Source: Pseudomonas wenzhouensis
GTDB taxonomy: Bacteria > Pseudomonadota > Gammaproteobacteria > Pseudomonadales > Pseudomonadaceae
Assembly (NCBI RefSeq): GCF_021029445.1
Contig: NZ_CP072610.1
Span: forward strand, 744,001-808,000
DNA: 64,000 nucleotides
Direction: 5' to 3'
The notes beneath the pieces were generated by a model. That model saw nothing but the letters and a program-made list of their open reading frames with translations. It made no database searches and was not told the origin of the DNA. Below, in pieces: positions 41,362 through 50,746 of the stretch (positions are counted from its first letter, which is position 1; each line of letters opens with the position of its first letter). The translations under genes and the position numbers were made by a program.

Positions 41362-42966
41362 TCAGTACAGCTCGACCCGATTACGCCCGCCATGCTTGGC
41401 CTTGTACAGTGCTTCGTCGGCGCGCTTGGACAGGGCATTGCCATCCAGGCCCGGTTGCAGCATGGCGATGCCGCAACTGAAGGTGCAGGACAGATCCTGC
41501 GGCTGCGCCGGGTAGTTGATTTCGGCGAAGCGCTGGCGAATTTCCTCCAGCACTTTGAGTGCCGATTGCGCGTCGGTGTCGGGCAGTACCACGGCGAATT
41601 CCTCGCCGCCGTAACGGCCGATATGGTCGGTCTTGCGCAGGCGCTGCTTGAGAAACAGCGCCAGGCTCTTGATCACCCGGTCGCCCATGGGGTGGCCGTA
41701 GGTGTCGTTGACCTTCTTGAAGTGATCGATATCGAGCATGGCGAAGGCCAATGGCTGCCCGTCACGGCGAGCGCGGAAGCAGGCATCTTCGAGCAGTTGC
41801 AGGGTATGGGTGTGGTTGTACAGGCCGGTGAGGCTGTCACGCACCATGCGCGCCTTGAGGTTGCGGGCGCGGGCTGCGCGGTTGCGCACGGTGGCGATCA
41901 GGTGGCGCGGCTTGATCGGTTTGGTGAGGAAGTCATCACCGCCTTCGCTCATGGCATCGAGCTGCTTGTCCAGGTCATCCTCGGCCGACAGATAGATGAT
42001 CGGCACGCTGACGTAGCGGTCATTGTGGCGGATTACCTTGGCCAGCTCGGCGCCGTTGCACTCGGGCATGTACATGTCGAGGATGATCAGGTCCGGTTGC
42101 AGCTCAGCCAGCGCGTCCATCGCCAGGATCGGCTCGGTCAGGGTGTGGGTGAGGATGCCGGCGCTGTTGAGCACGCGTTCGGTGTGGGTCGCCTGGGCTT
42201 TGGAGTCGTCGACGATCAGCACCTTGTACGGATCGTATTGGGAGACGTGAGTCAGTACTTCGATACGTTCGAGCAGGCTCGAGGCATCCAGCGAGCCGGT
42301 GAAGAACTCCTGCCCGCCGGCGCGTACCGCGGCCAGGCGTGTCGGGGTGTCGTTGTCGCAGTGGCTGAAGAACAGCAGAGGAATCTTCTGCTCCAGGCCT
42401 TCCTGCACCGAGCCTGCCAGCTCCAGCCCGGCGCCGGCGAAGTCGACGTCCATGACGATGGCGGCGGGGTGGCGCTCGGTGATGGCGGCGCGGAAAGCAC
42501 GCTCATCGCTCAGTGCCTGCGCGGCCAGGCCGAAGAACTCCAGTTGCTGGGCCAGGCGCTCGGCGCGTTGGGCATCCTGCAGGGCGAGATAGACCGGTTT
42601 GCGCAGCGGTGGCAGGAAGGTTTGCTCGAAGGCGTCGCTATGGCGCAGGCCGGTATGTGAAAGGCGTTGCATGGCCTGATTGAGGCGAGCGATCAGCGTA
42701 CTGTTGAGACGGCCGCGATTTTCCACGACCTCGTCGAGGCTGGTGCCAATGCTTTGCGCCAGTTGCGCATGCTCGATCTGCTCGAAGCGCTCGGCGTAGC
42801 GCAGCAGGCGCAGGTTGGCTTCGGTCAGCTCGGCCATGCCGGCATCGTTCCATTCGCTGCGCTGCAGGCGCTGCCATACTTCCAGCACCTGGCGCGCCTG
42901 ATGAATCACGCGCTGGGCGAAGTGATGCTTGAGGCGATCGCGACTGGGGGCCGGGTGCTCGGTCAT
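41362..42966 (-). CDS. gcbA: response regulator / diguanylate cyclase, GcbA-like
   Basis: 534 residues. N-terminal helical region (1-115), a degenerate receiver (about 120-235; IVMDVDFAGAG), a canonical receiver (about 247-365; KVLIVDDSKAQ, LIILDMYMPECNG, KPIKP) and a GGDEF domain (about 375-534) with GRYGGEEFAVVLPD. The inhibitory site RKTD lies five residues before GGEEF, so product inhibition is expected. It makes c-di-GMP when phosphorylated. The P. aeruginosa gene at this position (PA4843, gcbA) promotes early attachment. It is divergent from the DUF2333 gene; the 258-base gap between holds both promoters. Confidence 0.88.
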   Translation of the reverse strand: MTEHPAPSRDRLKHHFAQRVIHQARQVLEVWQRLQRSEWNDAGMAELTEANLRLLRYAERFEQIEHAQLAQSIGTSLDEVVENRGRLNSTLIARLNQAMQRLSHTGLRHSDAFEQTFLPPLRKPVYLALQDAQRAERLAQQLEFFGLAAQALSDERAFRAAITERHPAAIVMDVDFAGAGLELAGSVQEGLEQKIPLLFFSHCDNDTPTRLAAVRAGGQEFFTGSLDASSLLERIEVLTHVSQYDPYKVLIVDDSKAQATHTERVLNSAGILTHTLTEPILAMDALAELQPDLIILDMYMPECNGAELAKVIRHNDRYVSVPIIYLSAEDDLDKQLDAMSEGGDDFLTKPIKPRHLIATVRNRAARARNLKARMVRDSLTGLYNHTHTLQLLEDACFRARRDGQPLAFAMLDIDHFKKVNDTYGHPMGDRVIKSLALFLKQRLRKTDHIGRYGGEEFAVVLPDTDAQSALKVLEEIRQRFAEINYPAQPQDLSCTFSCGIAMLQPGLDGNALSKRADEALYKAKHGGRNRVELY

Positions 42967-43224
42967 GGGCCGACTTCTATAGGTGGTTAAATCAGTGGTG
43001 GCTTTATGCTATCACTTGCTGCGGGCGCTGGCATTGCCGTCGATCAATTGACGGTCGTATTTCTGTCGTATAAGCGACAGAAATGTAGTTTTCCCTTACC
43101 AGCGGTAAGTTTGCGCCTGCGCCCTGCGTTTTGCAGTGGGCTTGCCTTATAGTGCGGAACAGGTCGCAACCCGTTGGCCAGGTTGTGGTCGAACACTCGA
43201 ATTCGCTTAAAAAGGGACACTGTC

Positions 43225-44271
43225 ATGCTGGACTGGAAGAATCGCTCGACGAACTCGCCGGGCAGTACCGATAAGGCCTCAGGTAGCAGCCTGATCGCGC
43301 GTGCGCTGGGTGGCCTGATCGGTGTCTATCTGCTGATCGCGCTGGTGGTCGGCTGGTACTGGAGTCAGGAGCCGTCGGCCTTTCAGGTGCAACAGCACGC
43401 TCAGAGCGCCGCGCAACAGGCGCAGCGGCAGATGGTGACCGGCTATACCACGGTGGAAACCCTCAAGCAGGTCGCCAGCACGCTGCTCGACAAGCCCGGT
43501 GGTTACATTTCCAACGACCTGGCGCCGCCCGGCCTGTGGCTGGACAACATGCCGAGCTGGGAATACGGCGTGCTGGTGCAGGTGCGCGATTTCTCCCGCG
43601 CGCTGCGCAAGGACTTCTCCCGTTCGCAGTCGCAGTCCACCGAAGACCCGGACCTGGCCAAGGCCGAGCCGCGTTTTCATTTCGACAACAAGAGCTGGGC
43701 GCTGCCAGCGTCCGAGTCCGAATACCGCGAGGGCATCAAGTCGCTGGATCGCTACCTGGCGCGTCTGAGCGATCCGCAGGAGAAAAACGCCCAGTTCTAC
43801 ACCCGTGCCGACAACCTCAACAATTGGCTGGGTGATGCCGGTACGCGCCTGGGCTCGCTGTCGCAGCGTCTGTCTGCCAGCGTTGGCCAGGTGCGTCTGA
43901 GCGAAGCCCTGCAGGTCGGCAATGATGCCAAAGAGTCCGGTCTGGTTGGTCAGGGCGGCGTATATGAGACGCCCTGGCTGCAGATCGACAACGTGTTCTA
44001 CGAAGCGCGTGGCCAGGCCTGGGCGCTGGCGCATCTGCTGCGTGCGGTCGAGGTGGATTTCGCCGATGTGCTGGCGAAGAAGAACGCCACCGTCAGCGTG
44101 CGCCAGATCATCCGCGAGCTGGAGGCGGCGCAGGCGACCCTGTGGAGCCCGATGATCCTCAATGGCAGTGGCTACGGCATTCTCGCCAACCATTCGCTGG
44201 TGATGGCCAACTACATCTCGCGGGCCAACGCCGGCATGATCGATCTGCGTCAACTGCTGAGCCAGGGTTGA
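43225..44271 (+). CDS. DUF2333 family membrane-anchored protein
   Basis: 348 residues from the ATG at 43225 (MLDWKNRSTNSPG), with AAGGG upstream; a longer frame begins at 43174 but lacks a ribosome site. One membrane helix near residues 27-47 (LGGLIGVYLLIALVVGWYW) leaves a large periplasmic domain (about 50-348) containing GYISNDLAPPGLWLDNMPSWEYGVLVQVRDF. The family is widespread in gammaproteobacteria and uncharacterised. Its stop codon shares a base with the NUDIX start (TGATG), so the two are coupled. A TATAGT at 43148-43153 may be its -10 box. Confidence 0.85.
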   Translation: MLDWKNRSTNSPGSTDKASGSSLIARALGGLIGVYLLIALVVGWYWSQEPSAFQVQQHAQSAAQQAQRQMVTGYTTVETLKQVASTLLDKPGGYISNDLAPPGLWLDNMPSWEYGVLVQVRDFSRALRKDFSRSQSQSTEDPDLAKAEPRFHFDNKSWALPASESEYREGIKSLDRYLARLSDPQEKNAQFYTRADNLNNWLGDAGTRLGSLSQRLSASVGQVRLSEALQVGNDAKESGLVGQGGVYETPWLQIDNVFYEARGQAWALAHLLRAVEVDFADVLAKKNATVSVRQIIRELEAAQATLWSPMILNGSGYGILANHSLVMANYISRANAGMIDLRQLLSQG

Positions 44272-44822
44272 TGGCTGCGATTTCAGCGGCGGAGGCAGCG
44301 CATCGCGCTGCCTCGGATCAGGAGCGCGTGGCCTGGGTCGATGAGCAGGATCAGCCGCTTGGCGGTGTCTCTCGCGCCGACCTGCGTGAGCAGCGTCTGA
44401 TCGGGCGTGGCACCTACATCCTGTTGTTCAACTCGGCCGGTCTGCTGTGCGTGCACCGGCGTACCCTGAGCAAGGCGTTGTATCCCGGCTACTGGGATGT
44501 GGCAGCCGGCGGCATGGTGCTCGAAGGTGAAGACTATCGGTTGTCTGCCGAGCGTGAGCTGGCCGAGGAACTGGGCATTGTCGATGCCGAGTTGGTCGAG
44601 CATGCACACTTTCTCTATGACGCCCCGGAAAGTCGCTTGTGGTGCATGGTGTACTCGGCGGTATCCGACGCACCGCTGGTGTTGCAGCCGGAAGAGGTGC
44701 TGGAAGCGCGCTTTATCAGCATCGAGCAGGCGCTGGAGGAAACTCAACGCCTACCTTACTGCCCGGACTCGTTGGCGGCGCTGGAACGCTATATGAGCCG
44801 GCCGCTTGCGGCCTTCCGATGA
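44271..44822 (+). CDS. NUDIX hydrolase (YfcD-like)
   Basis: 183 residues from the ATG at 44271, which overlaps the preceding stop codon by one base. The Nudix box is complete: GMVLEGE, then REL and EELGI at the expected spacing (about residues 83-105). The N-terminal part (VDEQDQPLGGVSRADLREQ) resembles isopentenyl-diphosphate isomerase-like and YfcD-like members. These hydrolyse nucleoside or other diphosphate substrates; the substrate here is unknown. The earlier in-frame ATG at 44142 lies inside the DUF2333 gene and is rejected. Confidence 0.88.
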   Translation: MAAISAAEAAHRAASDQERVAWVDEQDQPLGGVSRADLREQRLIGRGTYILLFNSAGLLCVHRRTLSKALYPGYWDVAAGGMVLEGEDYRLSAERELAEELGIVDAELVEHAHFLYDAPESRLWCMVYSAVSDAPLVLQPEEVLEARFISIEQALEETQRLPYCPDSLAALERYMSRPLAAFR

Positions 44823-45077
44823 CCCTCTCCCATTTATGGGAGACGACTGCAGGAATGCAGGAGTTAGAGCGACGCAGGATGCCCAAGCCGAGGGTGTCCG
44901 AAGGGCGGGAGAGGGCGGTTGTATCGAGTTCGTAGGCCGCGCCGCGCGCAGCGAAGCTCCGTCTCAGATGTAAAGGCGGTGCGCGCGGTGCACCCTACGG
45001 CGTCGTTGATTCCGAGCGCTCCGTGCACGATGGCGAACAGCGTCGCCAAAGTACTGAACAATGACGCAAATTTGGTC
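44823..45077. other. noncoding stretch with remnants of dispersed repeats
   Basis: Begins with one CCCTCTCCC-ATTTAT-GGGAGA unit (44824-44844), has a lone GGGAGAGGG arm near 44909-44918, and a single arm of the GGTGCGC...CACCCTAC family at 44978-44998. No gene, tRNA or CRISPR is seen. Together with the following promoter and leader it makes up the 396-base gap between the NUDIX and yciH genes. Confidence 0.6.
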
Positions 45078-45106
45078 TTAGCAAGCCCGGCCTTTGCCGT
45101 TAAACT
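45078..45106 (+). promoter_or_regulatory. sigma-70 promoter candidate for yciH
   Basis: TTAGCA at 45078-45083, a 17-base spacer and TAAACT at 45101-45106. Each box matches four of six consensus bases and the spacing is ideal. Transcription would start near 45113, just before the hairpin leader. Confidence 0.45.
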
Positions 45107-45119
45107 GCGCGGCCTTTTC

Positions 45120-45185
45120 AGCGGACGTCTGTCCGCTAGCGCTGCCCCTGCCTGAGTGGGGCTTCGCGGCTGAATCCGTTCAGCC
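45120..45185 (+). promoter_or_regulatory. structured leader with three tandem hairpins upstream of yciH
   Basis: Three perfect stems follow one another: AGCGGAC/GTCCGCT (45120-45137, 4-base loop), GCCCC/GGGGC (45144-45162, 9-base loop) and GGCTGAA/TTCAGCC (45168-45185, 4-base loop). The region ends 33 bases before the yciH start. No T-run follows any stem, so they are not simple terminators. Confidence 0.55.
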
Positions 45186-45218
45186 AGTCGCTATCCTGAC
45201 CCCTACGAGGACAAGCCG

Positions 45219-45590
45219 GTGGTCAAGAAAGCCTCTTCATTTTCCGCCCTGAGCGGTCTCGTCTATTCCACCGATGGTGGCCGTCATTGCCCGGATTGCA
45301 ACCAGCCGGTGGATGCCTGTATCTGCAAGCAGACGCATATCCCGGAAGGTGATGGCATTGCCCGTGTACGCCGTGAGACCAAGGGGCGTGGCGGCAAGAC
45401 CGTCACCACCGTCAGCGGCGTGCCGCTGGCCGAGGAGCCGCTCAAGGAGCTGGCCAGCGCCTTGAAGAAACGCTGCGGCACCGGCGGCGCACTCAAGGAC
45501 GGGGTGATCGAGATTCAGGGCGACCACGTCGACCTGTTGTTGGCCGAACTGAGCAAGCGCGGTTTTACCGCGAAGAAGTCCGGCGGCTGA
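45219..45590 (+). CDS. yciH: SUI1/eIF1-like translation factor YciH
   Basis: 123 residues from a GTG at 45219, with GAGGA at 45206-45210. An N-terminal CPDCNQPVDACIC cluster suggests a small zinc site. The SUI1 domain (about 40-118) has KGRGGKTVTTVSGVPL, LKKRCGTGGALKDGVIEIQGDH and LLAELSKRGF. Bacterial YciH is related to eukaryotic eIF1 and has been implicated in start-codon selection and stress-related translation. It is immediately followed by speA after a 120-base gap. Confidence 0.92.
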   Translation: MVKKASSFSALSGLVYSTDGGRHCPDCNQPVDACICKQTHIPEGDGIARVRRETKGRGGKTVTTVSGVPLAEEPLKELASALKKRCGTGGALKDGVIEIQGDHVDLLLAELSKRGFTAKKSGG

Positions 45591-45710
45591 GCCCGCTTTT
45601 TCTAAACTTTCGGCAGGCTTTGGTGGTCGACCGCCGAGCAACCGTCATCTATCGCCTTTAATTTCTGACGCGACCCACGGTTGCGCACACCCACTTCCAG
45701 GGAGACTCAG

Positions 45711-47624
45711 ATGTCCGCACGACGCACCCGCAAAGACGACGGCAGCCAATGGACCGTAGCCGATAGCCGCAGTGTTTACGGTATCCGCCATTGGGGCGCC
45801 GGGTACTTTTCGATCAACGACGCCGGGCGTATCGAGGTACGGCCCAATGGGCCGGACAGTCAGCCGATCGATCTTTATCAGCAGGTCGACGAGCTGCGTC
45901 AGAGCGGTTTGTCGCTGCCGCTGCTGGTGCGCTTTCCGGACATCCTGCAGGACCGCGTACGGCGCCTGACCGGCGCCTTCGACGCCAGCATCGAACGCCT
46001 GGAATACCAGAGTCGCTATACCGCGCTGTACCCGATCAAGGTCAACCAGCAGGAAGCGGTGATCGAGAACATCATCGCCACGCAGAACGTCTCCATCGGC
46101 CTCGAAGCCGGCTCCAAGCCCGAGCTGCTGGCCGTACTGGCGCTGGCGCCGAAGGGTGGCACCATCGTCTGCAACGGCTACAAGGATCGCGAGTTCATCC
46201 GTCTGGCGCTGATGGGGCAGAAACTCGGCCATAACGTGTTCATTGTCATCGAGAAGGAGTCGGAAGTCGCTCTGGTGATCGAGGAGGCGGCTGAACTCAA
46301 GGTCGCGCCGCAGATCGGCCTGCGCGTGCGCCTGTCCTCGCTGGCATCCTCCAAGTGGGCCGACACCGGCGGCGAGAAGTCCAAGTTCGGCCTGTCTGCC
46401 GCGCAGCTTCTCTCGGTGGTCGAGCGTTTCCGCGCCGCCGGGCTGGATCAGGGCATCCGCCTGCTGCATTTCCATATGGGCTCGCAGATCGCCAACATCG
46501 CCGACTACCGCAAGGGCTTCCGCGAGGCCATCCGCTATTACGGCGAGCTACGCGCCATGGGCCTGCCGGTCGATCACATCGACGTCGGCGGCGGCCTCGG
46601 CGTGGACTACGACGGCACCCACTCGCGCAACGCCAGCTCGATCAACTACGACATGCAGGACTACGCCGATGCCGTGGTCGACATGCTCAAGGAGTTCTGC
46701 GACCGCCAGGAAATCCCCCATCCGCACATCTTCTCCGAGAGCGGCCGGGCGATGACTGCGCACCACGCCGTGCTGCTGGTGCAGGTCACCGACGTCGAGC
46801 GGCACAACGACAAGGTGCCGGAGATCGATGCGAGCATCGAGCAGCCGGAAGTACTGCAGGTACTGATCGAGCTGCTCGACGACAGCGACCCGGAAATGGT
46901 CGCTGAAACCTATTGGCGCGCCACCCACTACATCGAGGAAGTGGCCGCGCAGTATTCGGCCGGCAAGCTGAGCCTGGCGCAGAAGGCGCTGGCCGAGCAG
47001 TGCTACTTCGCCATCTGCCGTCGCCTGCACAACCAGCTCAAGGCCCGCCAGCGTTCGCACCGTGCGGTGCTCGACGAACTCAACGACAAGCTTGCCGACA
47101 AGTACATCTGCAACTTCTCGGTGTTCCAGAGTCTGCCGGACACCTGGGCCATCGGTCAGATCCTGCCGATCCTGCCGCTGTCGCACCTGGACGAGGAGCC
47201 GCTGCGCCGCGCGGTGCTGCAGGACCTGACCTGCGACTCCGATGGCAAGATCCGTCAGTACGTCGATGAGCAGTCCATCGAGACCAGCCTGCCAGTGCAC
47301 GAACTGCGCGAAGGCGAGGATTACGTGCTGGGCATCTTCCTGGTCGGCGCCTATCAGGAAATCCTTGGCGACATGCACAACCTGTTCGGTGATACCGACT
47401 CGGTGAACATCTACCAGAGCGCCGATGGCAGCGTGGTGCATGCCGGCATCGAGACCCACGACACCATCGAGGACATGCTGCGCTACGTGCACCTGTCGCC
47501 CGAGGAGTTGATGACCCACTACCGCGACAAGGTCGCCAGCGCCAAGATCAGCGCCCGTGAGCGTACCCAGTTCCTCGATGCGCTGCGTCTGGGCCTGACC
47601 CGTTCGTCCTACCTGGCGTCGTAA
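45711..47624 (+). CDS. speA: biosynthetic arginine decarboxylase (EC 4.1.1.19)
   Basis: 637 residues from the ATG at 45711, with AGGGAGA upstream. PLP-binding lysine in [16 protein letters not shown] (about residue 110), substrate-site motifs [28 protein letters not shown] and [17 protein letters not shown], and the catalytic cysteine region [10 protein letters not shown]. It makes agmatine, the first step of the arginine-derived route to putrescine and spermidine. Length and ends agree with the SpeA family. A short CCCGGAT hairpin repeat lies 50 bases after the stop. Confidence 0.97.
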   Translation: MSARRTRKDDGSQWTVADSRSVYGIRHWGAGYFSINDAGRIEVRPNGPDSQPIDLYQQVDELRQSGLSLPLLVRFPDILQDRVRRLTGAFDASIERLEYQSRYTALYPIKVNQQEAVIENIIATQNVSIGLEAGSKPELLAVLALAPKGGTIVCNGYKDREFIRLALMGQKLGHNVFIVIEKESEVALVIEEAAELKVAPQIGLRVRLSSLASSKWADTGGEKSKFGLSAAQLLSVVERFRAAGLDQGIRLLHFHMGSQIANIADYRKGFREAIRYYGELRAMGLPVDHIDVGGGLGVDYDGTHSRNASSINYDMQDYADAVVDMLKEFCDRQEIPHPHIFSESGRAMTAHHAVLLVQVTDVERHNDKVPEIDASIEQPEVLQVLIELLDDSDPEMVAETYWRATHYIEEVAAQYSAGKLSLAQKALAEQCYFAICRRLHNQLKARQRSHRAVLDELNDKLADKYICNFSVFQSLPDTWAIGQILPILPLSHLDEEPLRRAVLQDLTCDSDGKIRQYVDEQSIETSLPVHELREGEDYVLGIFLVGAYQEILGDMHNLFGDTDSVNIYQSADGSVVHAGIETHDTIEDMLRYVHLSPEELMTHYRDKVASAKISARERTQFLDALRLGLTRSSYLAS

Positions 47625-47673
47625 GCCGCCTGCCCGGATGCTCTCCGGGGCTGGCGCAATGTTGGACACCGCT

Positions 47674-47696
47674 CCCGGATTGCATCCGGGCTACGG
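47674..47696. repeat. short hairpin repeat CCCGGAT-N3-ATCCGGGCTACG
   Basis: Second copy of the motif at 29143-29165: CCCGGAT/ATCCGGG with a 3-base loop and the same CTACG tail. It may also end speA transcription, though no T-run follows. Confidence 0.65.
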
Positions 47697-47735
47697 TGTT
47701 GCTCTGCGGAGGCGCTTAACGGCGTCTCCCAGGGT

Positions 47736-48191
47736 TCAGCCAATCACGCCATAGCCGCGCGCCATCAGCGCCGCCAGCAGCGGTATCACCAGCAACAGCA
47801 GCAGTTCGAGGCGAATGCTCCGGGTCACCAGGCGTACCTGCCGAGCACTCGGCGCGGGCACCTGAGCGGCCTTCACGGCGCCACGCCATTTGAAAAAAAC
47901 CACCGTAGGCAGGATCGACAGCAGGCCGACCAGGATGAACAGGCCGAGTTTGGCGTGAAACAGGCTGTTGCCCATGTAGTAGGCGGCGCCCTTGCCGAAC
48001 CACAGCACACGGGCGAAGCCGGTAGCCAATACCAGGCCGGCGCAGATGCCATAGGCCAGGTCGGTGATCATCAGGCTGCGCGCGCGGGCAAGGTCAAGCG
48101 GCGCCTTGAACAGGACATGCTCGATGCTGAGCAGGGCGAACAGGGCGAAGATCGACAGGTAGTGCAGGTAAGCGACGAGTGCGGCAGTCAT
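47736..48191 (-). CDS. DUF2214 family membrane protein
   Basis: 151 residues from the ATG at 48189-48191, with AAGGAAA upstream. Four membrane helices (about 5-22, 42-62, 78-98, 128-148). The opening MTAALVAYLHYLSIFALFA and the HAKLGLFILVGLLSILPT segment are typical of DUF2214. Some family members look like heme- or quinone-associated membrane proteins, but no function is established. It starts 11 bases after the GAF-GGDEF stop codon, so the two are probably co-transcribed. Confidence 0.8.
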   Translation of the reverse strand: MTAALVAYLHYLSIFALFALLSIEHVLFKAPLDLARARSLMITDLAYGICAGLVLATGFARVLWFGKGAAYYMGNSLFHAKLGLFILVGLLSILPTVVFFKWRGAVKAAQVPAPSARQVRLVTRSIRLELLLLLVIPLLAALMARGYGVIG

Positions 48192-48202
48192 GCGGGTTTC
48201 CT

Positions 48203-49240
48203 TCACTGGGGCAGCGCGCTTAGCTCACTGCGGTTACGGCCACCGTGCTTGGCGCGATACAGCGCCTGGTCGGCACGCTTCAGTGCATCCTGGCTGCTCT
48301 CGTCGTGGCCGAGCAGGGTGCAGCCCAGGCTGACCGTCTGCTGCAATTCGCCCTGGTCGAGTTGTATGGGCAGGCTGGCGATGCTCAGACGGATACGCTC
48401 GGCGATCTGCAGCAGTTCCGTATCATCGTGCACGCGGGTGAGTGCGACGAACTCTTCGCCGCCATTGCGGGCGAGGATATCCGCCGGTCGTAGTGCGCTG
48501 CTCATGCGTCGGGCGCTTTCCCAGAGCACATGGTCGCCACCGTCATGACCATACCTGTCGTTGACCTGCTTGAAATGATCCAGATCGCAATAGATCAAGC
48601 CCAGGCGCTGGCTGCTGCATTTGACGGCGACTTGTTCCAGAGCCAGGAAATGCTGCAATCCGGCGCGATTCCAGAGTTGCGTAAGCGGATCGAGCATGCC
48701 CTTGCGCTGCTCACGGCTGAGCGCGTCGCGCAGGTCACTGGCCTGTTGCGAACTGTGCTGCAGGTGCAGGTAGTGTTCGGCGAGGTAGGCCAGGTCACGC
48801 AGGCGGAAATGTTCCTGAATACCGAACTGGCGTGGCTGCGGGTCGGCCAGGCAGAGGGTACCCAATGGCAGGCCCTCGCTATCGTGCAGCGGCCAGCCGG
48901 CGTAAAAGCGCACATCGGGGGTGTTGCGCGCCAACTCGGAGCCGGCGAAGCAGGCGTCTGTCAGGCTGTCTTCGGCGATGAGCGGTGCGTCGCGCAGGAC
49001 CGCGTGTGAACAGTACGAGAGGCTGCGCGGTGTTTCAGCCGCGTCCATCCCCTGGCGGCTCTTGAACCATTGGCGATCACGGTCAACCAATGTGACCAGC
49101 GCCATCTTCACCTGAAATACATCGCGGGCCAGACGAGTCAGGGCGTCCAGGTAGGGATCGGCGGGGGTGTCGAGCAGCTCCAGGTTATCCAGGGCTTGTT
49201 GGCGCTTGGCCTCGTTAGCGGGCAGCTGAACGCTGAGCAT
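48203..49240 (-). CDS. GAF-domain diguanylate cyclase
   Basis: 345 residues. GAF domain at about 18-165 (ALVTLVDRDRQWFKSRQG, then SLSYCSHAVLRD, FYAGWPLHDSEGLPLGTLCL) and GGDEF at about 180-340 with LARNGGEEFVALTR. RPAD five residues before GGEEF is a complete inhibitory site. No membrane segment, so the GAF domain senses something in the cytoplasm. Makes c-di-GMP. Its first 26 bases overlap the end of the MATE transporter gene, and the DUF2214 gene follows; the three form one minus-strand unit. Confidence 0.9.
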   Translation of the reverse strand: MLSVQLPANEAKRQQALDNLELLDTPADPYLDALTRLARDVFQVKMALVTLVDRDRQWFKSRQGMDAAETPRSLSYCSHAVLRDAPLIAEDSLTDACFAGSELARNTPDVRFYAGWPLHDSEGLPLGTLCLADPQPRQFGIQEHFRLRDLAYLAEHYLHLQHSSQQASDLRDALSREQRKGMLDPLTQLWNRAGLQHFLALEQVAVKCSSQRLGLIYCDLDHFKQVNDRYGHDGGDHVLWESARRMSSALRPADILARNGGEEFVALTRVHDDTELLQIAERIRLSIASLPIQLDQGELQQTVSLGCTLLGHDESSQDALKRADQALYRAKHGGRNRSELSALPQ

Positions 49241-50600
49241 GGGCGATCTCTCCTGATACTGGGAGTGGGAACCACAGGTCGCGGCGACTCAAGTGCCAAG
49301 CATAGCCACCCAGTATGACGCTGCGCAGCCCCATGAAGGCCAGAAATGCCAACCACAGCCCGTGATTGCCCAGGCTTTGCAGCCACCAGGCCAGCGGCAG
49401 TGCCAAGGCCAGGGCGATGAGCATGGCGTCGCGCATCTCGCGGGCGCGGGTGGCACCGATGAACAGGCCGTCGAGCAGGTAGCTCCACACGGCCAGCAGC
49501 GGCAGCACGGCCAGGTAGGGCAGGAAGGTCAGCGCCAGTTCGCGGACTTCGGCGATATCGGTGAGCATGCCGACGAACCAGTGCCCGCCGAACAGGAAGA
49601 ACAGCGCAAAGCCGGCACTGGCCAGCAGCGACCAGGTGCCGGCCACCAGTAGCGAGCGGCGCAGTGCAGCGCGATCACGCGCGCCCAGGGCATGACCGCA
49701 CAAGGCTTCGACGGCATGCGCCAGGCCGTCCAAGGCGTAGGCGGTCAGGGTCAGACCATTGAGCAGCAGCGCGTTGGCTGCCACCGTGGCATCGCCCAGG
49801 CGCGTACCTTTCACGGTGATCAGGAAGAACACCAATTGCAGCGCCAGGGTACGGATGAAGATGTCGCGGTTGACCGCCAGCACTGGGCGCCAGTTGCGCC
49901 AGTGTCGCAGCGCGCGGCGGTCGAGTTGGCCGGGATAGCGTGCCAGCGCGCCACGGGCCAGCCACAGGCCGAGCAGGGCACCGCTCCATTCGGCGATCAC
50001 CGAGGCCCAGGCCGCACCGGCCACGCCCCATTCCAGGCCGAGCACGAACAGCAGATCCAGCGATACGTTGATCAGGTTGGCGGTGAGCAGAATGGCCAGC
50101 GGGCCACGGGCGCTTTGCGTGCCGAGCAGCCAGCCGATCAGCGCATAGGTCGCCAGGCTGGCGGGCAGGCCGAACAGGCGAATCTGGAAATACTGGCGCG
50201 CCAACTGATCCAGCTCCGCCGAGGGTTGCATCAGGCTCAGCGCCGCGCTGCTGAACGGCAAAGCCAGCAGGCCCAGCAGCAAGGCCATGAACACGCCGAG
50301 GCCGAGCCCTTGCACCAGCACCTGGCGCAACGCGCCGCCATCTTCGCGCCCTGCTGCCTGAGCGGCGAAACCGGTGCTGCCCATGCGCAGAAAGCCCATG
50401 GCCCAGGTCAGCAGGGTATACAGGCTGCCGCCGACTGCCACCGCAGCGAGCTGGTGAGCATGTGGCAGATGGCCGACCACGGCGGTGTCGACCAAGGCCA
50501 CCATGGGCACCGACAAATTGGAGAGGATCATCGGTGCCGCCAGCGCCCAGACCTTGCGCTGGGTCGGGGTGTGGCGCCAGGCTTCGAGCAGTGCGTGCAT
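49215..50600 (-). CDS. MATE family efflux transporter (DinF-like)
   Basis: 461 residues from the ATG at 50598-50600 (MHALLEAWRHTPTQRKVWALAAPMILSN). Twelve hydrophobic segments in two MatE halves; LVDTAVVGHLPHAHQLAAVAVGG and GSTGFAAQAAGREDGGAL are signature stretches of the DinF branch. These export organic cations or drugs using sodium or proton gradients. The 49 codons upstream are open but cross the divergent promoter region and are not coding. It faces the alpha-2-macroglobulin gene across 146 bases. Confidence 0.9.
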   Translation of the reverse strand: MHALLEAWRHTPTQRKVWALAAPMILSNLSVPMVALVDTAVVGHLPHAHQLAAVAVGGSLYTLLTWAMGFLRMGSTGFAAQAAGREDGGALRQVLVQGLGLGVFMALLLGLLALPFSSAALSLMQPSAELDQLARQYFQIRLFGLPASLATYALIGWLLGTQSARGPLAILLTANLINVSLDLLFVLGLEWGVAGAAWASVIAEWSGALLGLWLARGALARYPGQLDRRALRHWRNWRPVLAVNRDIFIRTLALQLVFFLITVKGTRLGDATVAANALLLNGLTLTAYALDGLAHAVEALCGHALGARDRAALRRSLLVAGTWSLLASAGFALFFLFGGHWFVGMLTDIAEVRELALTFLPYLAVLPLLAVWSYLLDGLFIGATRAREMRDAMLIALALALPLAWWLQSLGNHGLWLAFLAFMGLRSVILGGYAWHLSRRDLWFPLPVSGEIAHAQRSAAR

Positions 50601-50746
50601 GTGGGGCTTCCGTTCCAGCAAAGCGCCGATTATAGGCGCCCTGCGGAGTGTGCGCAGCTTGGCGGATTTCGTCGCCTCGCCTCGTCGGCGCATTGGCCGC
50701 TCGGCTATAGTGATGGCCTTCGCGCCCCTACTCTCCGGAGCCCGCA

